A stretch of 32,163 nucleotides of DNA from an uncultured Verrucomicrobiota bacterium (GTDB lineage: Bacteria; Verrucomicrobiota; Kiritimatiellia; CAIVKH01), in the NCBI GenBank assembly GCA_937996795.1, contig CALKUH010000006.1:1-32163 (forward strand). Direction: 5' to 3'. Below, piece by piece: positions 31,001-32,163 of this stretch. Position numbers and translations under genes: made by a program. The notes beneath the pieces were generated by a model that did no database searches, was not told where the DNA came from, and saw only the letters and a program-made list of their open reading frames with translations. How positions within the stretch are numbered: the first letter of the stretch is position 1; every line of letters begins with the position of its first letter.

Positions 31001-32163
31001 GTGAGTACCGCATCGCATCACGCACCGTTGCTGGTCATCGGGGGCGGCCCCGGCGGCTACCCCGCCGCCTTCCTCGCAGCCGACCTCGGGGTGGAGGTCA
31101 CGCTCGTGGAGTTGGACGCCAACCCCGGCGGCGTCTGCCTGTATCGCGGCTGCATCCCGTCCAAGGCCCTGCTGCACGTCGCACGCGTCATCACCGAGGC
31201 GCGCGAAGCCCAGCATTGGGGACTCACCTACGCGGAGCCCAAGATCGACCTCGATCGCATGCGCGAGTGGAAGAACAAGGTCGTTTCCAAGCTGACCGGC
31301 GGCCTCGGCGTGCTGACGAAGAAACGAAAAATAAATTTCGTGCAGGGCCGCGCGCGCTTTGTCTCCAACACCAGTGTGCAGGTCGAACGCAAGGATGGCA
31401 CAAGCCAGACCATCACATTTGACCACTGCATCCTCGCCACCGGTTCACGTCCCGTGGTGCCCGGCAACATGAAGCTGGCATCCGATCGCGTGATGGACTC
31501 CACCGGCGCATTGAACATTCCCGACATTCCGGGCAGCCTGCTCGTCGTCGGTGGCGGCTACATCGGATGCGAACTCGGCAGTGTCTACGCCGCCTTGGGC
31601 ACCAAAGTCACCGTCGTGGAAATGCTCCCCACGCTCCTGACGGGCGCGGATCGTGATCTGGCCAATGTATTGAGCGGGGTCCTGGAGAAGAAATTCCACA
31701 AGATCATGCTCAAGACCAAAGTGGTCGAGATGAAGGAGAAGGGCGACAAAATCGAAGTTCGCTTCGAGGGCCTCCATGTCGAAAACCCGATCCAGGAATT
31801 CGACCGTGTCCTCGTTTCCGTCGGACGCCGCCCGAACACCGAGGACCTCGGCCTCGAAAACACTCGGGTCCAGCTCGACCCCAAGGGTTTCGTAAAAATC
31901 GACAAGCAACGCCGCACCGCCGAACCCAACATCTTCGCCATCGGCGACGTTGCGGGCGATCCGATGCTGGCGCACAAGGCTTCCCATGAAGGCCGTGTCG
32001 CCGTGGAAGCCATCCTCGGCCACCCCTCCGTGTTCGATCCGCGCGCCATCCCCGCCGTGGTCTTCACCGACCCCGAAATGGCATGGTGCGGCCTGACGGA
32101 ACTCCAGGCCAAGCAGGATGGACGCGAAGTAAAAATCGTGAGCTTCCCATGGGCGGCATCGGG
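31001..32163 (+). CDS. lpdA: Dihydrolipoyl dehydrogenase (E3), 3' truncated by the window
   Basis: This FAD enzyme reoxidises the lipoyl group of AceF with NAD+. The frame starts at GTG 31001, eight bases after GGAGGG inside the end of aceF, and is still open at the window edge, so 387 codons are visible. Seen are the FAD loop LLVIGGGPGGYPAAFLA (residues 10-26), the redox disulfide GVCLYRGCIPSKAL (Cys46/Cys51), the central LVVGGGYIGCELGSVYAALG for NAD+, VSVGRRPNTEDLGL and NIFAIGDVAGDPMLAHKA. The dimer-interface domain, with the catalytic His-Glu pair, has only begun (IPAVVFTDPEMAWCGLTE). Confidence 0.96.
   Translation, partial: MSTASHHAPLLVIGGGPGGYPAAFLAADLGVEVTLVELDANPGGVCLYRGCIPSKALLHVARVITEAREAQHWGLTYAEPKIDLDRMREWKNKVVSKLTGGLGVLTKKRKINFVQGRARFVSNTSVQVERKDGTSQTITFDHCILATGSRPVVPGNMKLASDRVMDSTGALNIPDIPGSLLVVGGGYIGCELGSVYAALGTKVTVVEMLPTLLTGADRDLANVLSGVLEKKFHKIMLKTKVVEMKEKGDKIEVRFEGLHVENPIQEFDRVLVSVGRRPNTEDLGLENTRVQLDPKGFVKIDKQRRTAEPNIFAIGDVAGDPMLAHKASHEGRVAVEAILGHPSVFDPRAIPAVVFTDPEMAWCGLTELQAKQDGREVKIVSFPWAAS

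Overview
The window is a high-GC bacterial chromosome segment, densely packed with core genes plus a surface-glycan cassette. The evidence points to the PVC superphylum, most likely Verrucomicrobiota or Kiritimatiellota. The indicators are a divergent FtsZ encoded with FtsA and FtsQ, a long plant/trypanosomatid-type phosphoglycerate mutase, a DUF2961 lipoprotein, a DUF5989 microprotein, and homodimeric-type pyruvate dehydrogenase E1. This placement is inference; no rRNA or taxon-specific marker is present.

Layout. Positions 1-347 hold the 3' end of a metal-type ABC permease, which meets a 2-hydroxyacid dehydrogenase tail to tail. A SulP permease with a STAS domain (1644-3305) converges on iPGM (3320-4981). 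Back-to-back promoters at about 5017-5098 separate iPGM from a tightly overlapping six-gene operon (5108-10718): an epimerase/dehydratase, a GDP-fucose-synthase-like reductase, a third SDR, an HddA-like heptose-phosphate kinase, a GT4 glycosyltransferase and an HddC-like nucleotidyltransferase. It most plausibly makes and transfers a GDP-heptose-derived sugar. A DUF2961 (GH172-like) lipoprotein follows, then a convergent MscS channel, then a DUF5989 microprotein coupled to a GloC/YcbL-like metallo-hydrolase.

From 24329 leftward to 15164 the minus strand carries one long run of cell-envelope and division genes: LysM/TPR lipoprotein, two coiled-coil proteins with C-terminal membrane anchors, an O6-alkylguanine-DNA alkyltransferase, murG, murC, ddl, ftsQ, ftsA and ftsZ. 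Most junctions overlap by 1-4 nt or are separated by only a few bases. This is the distal half of a dcw cluster with lineage-specific genes at its head. FtsZ has unusual residues in its GTP signature and T7 loop.

A tRNA-Ala(GGC) with its own promoter (24421-24542) is followed at once by a 99-bp-period tandem repeat rich in hairpins. Next come bioA, a small secreted ankyrin-type protein, and the pyruvate dehydrogenase operon aceE-aceF-lpdA, the last cut by the window end.

The promoter-like sequences I could find share a TTG-type -35 box and TAG/TACG-type -10 boxes. Two of them (glycan operon, dcw-half operon) lie so close to the start codon that the transcripts would be leaderless or nearly so.
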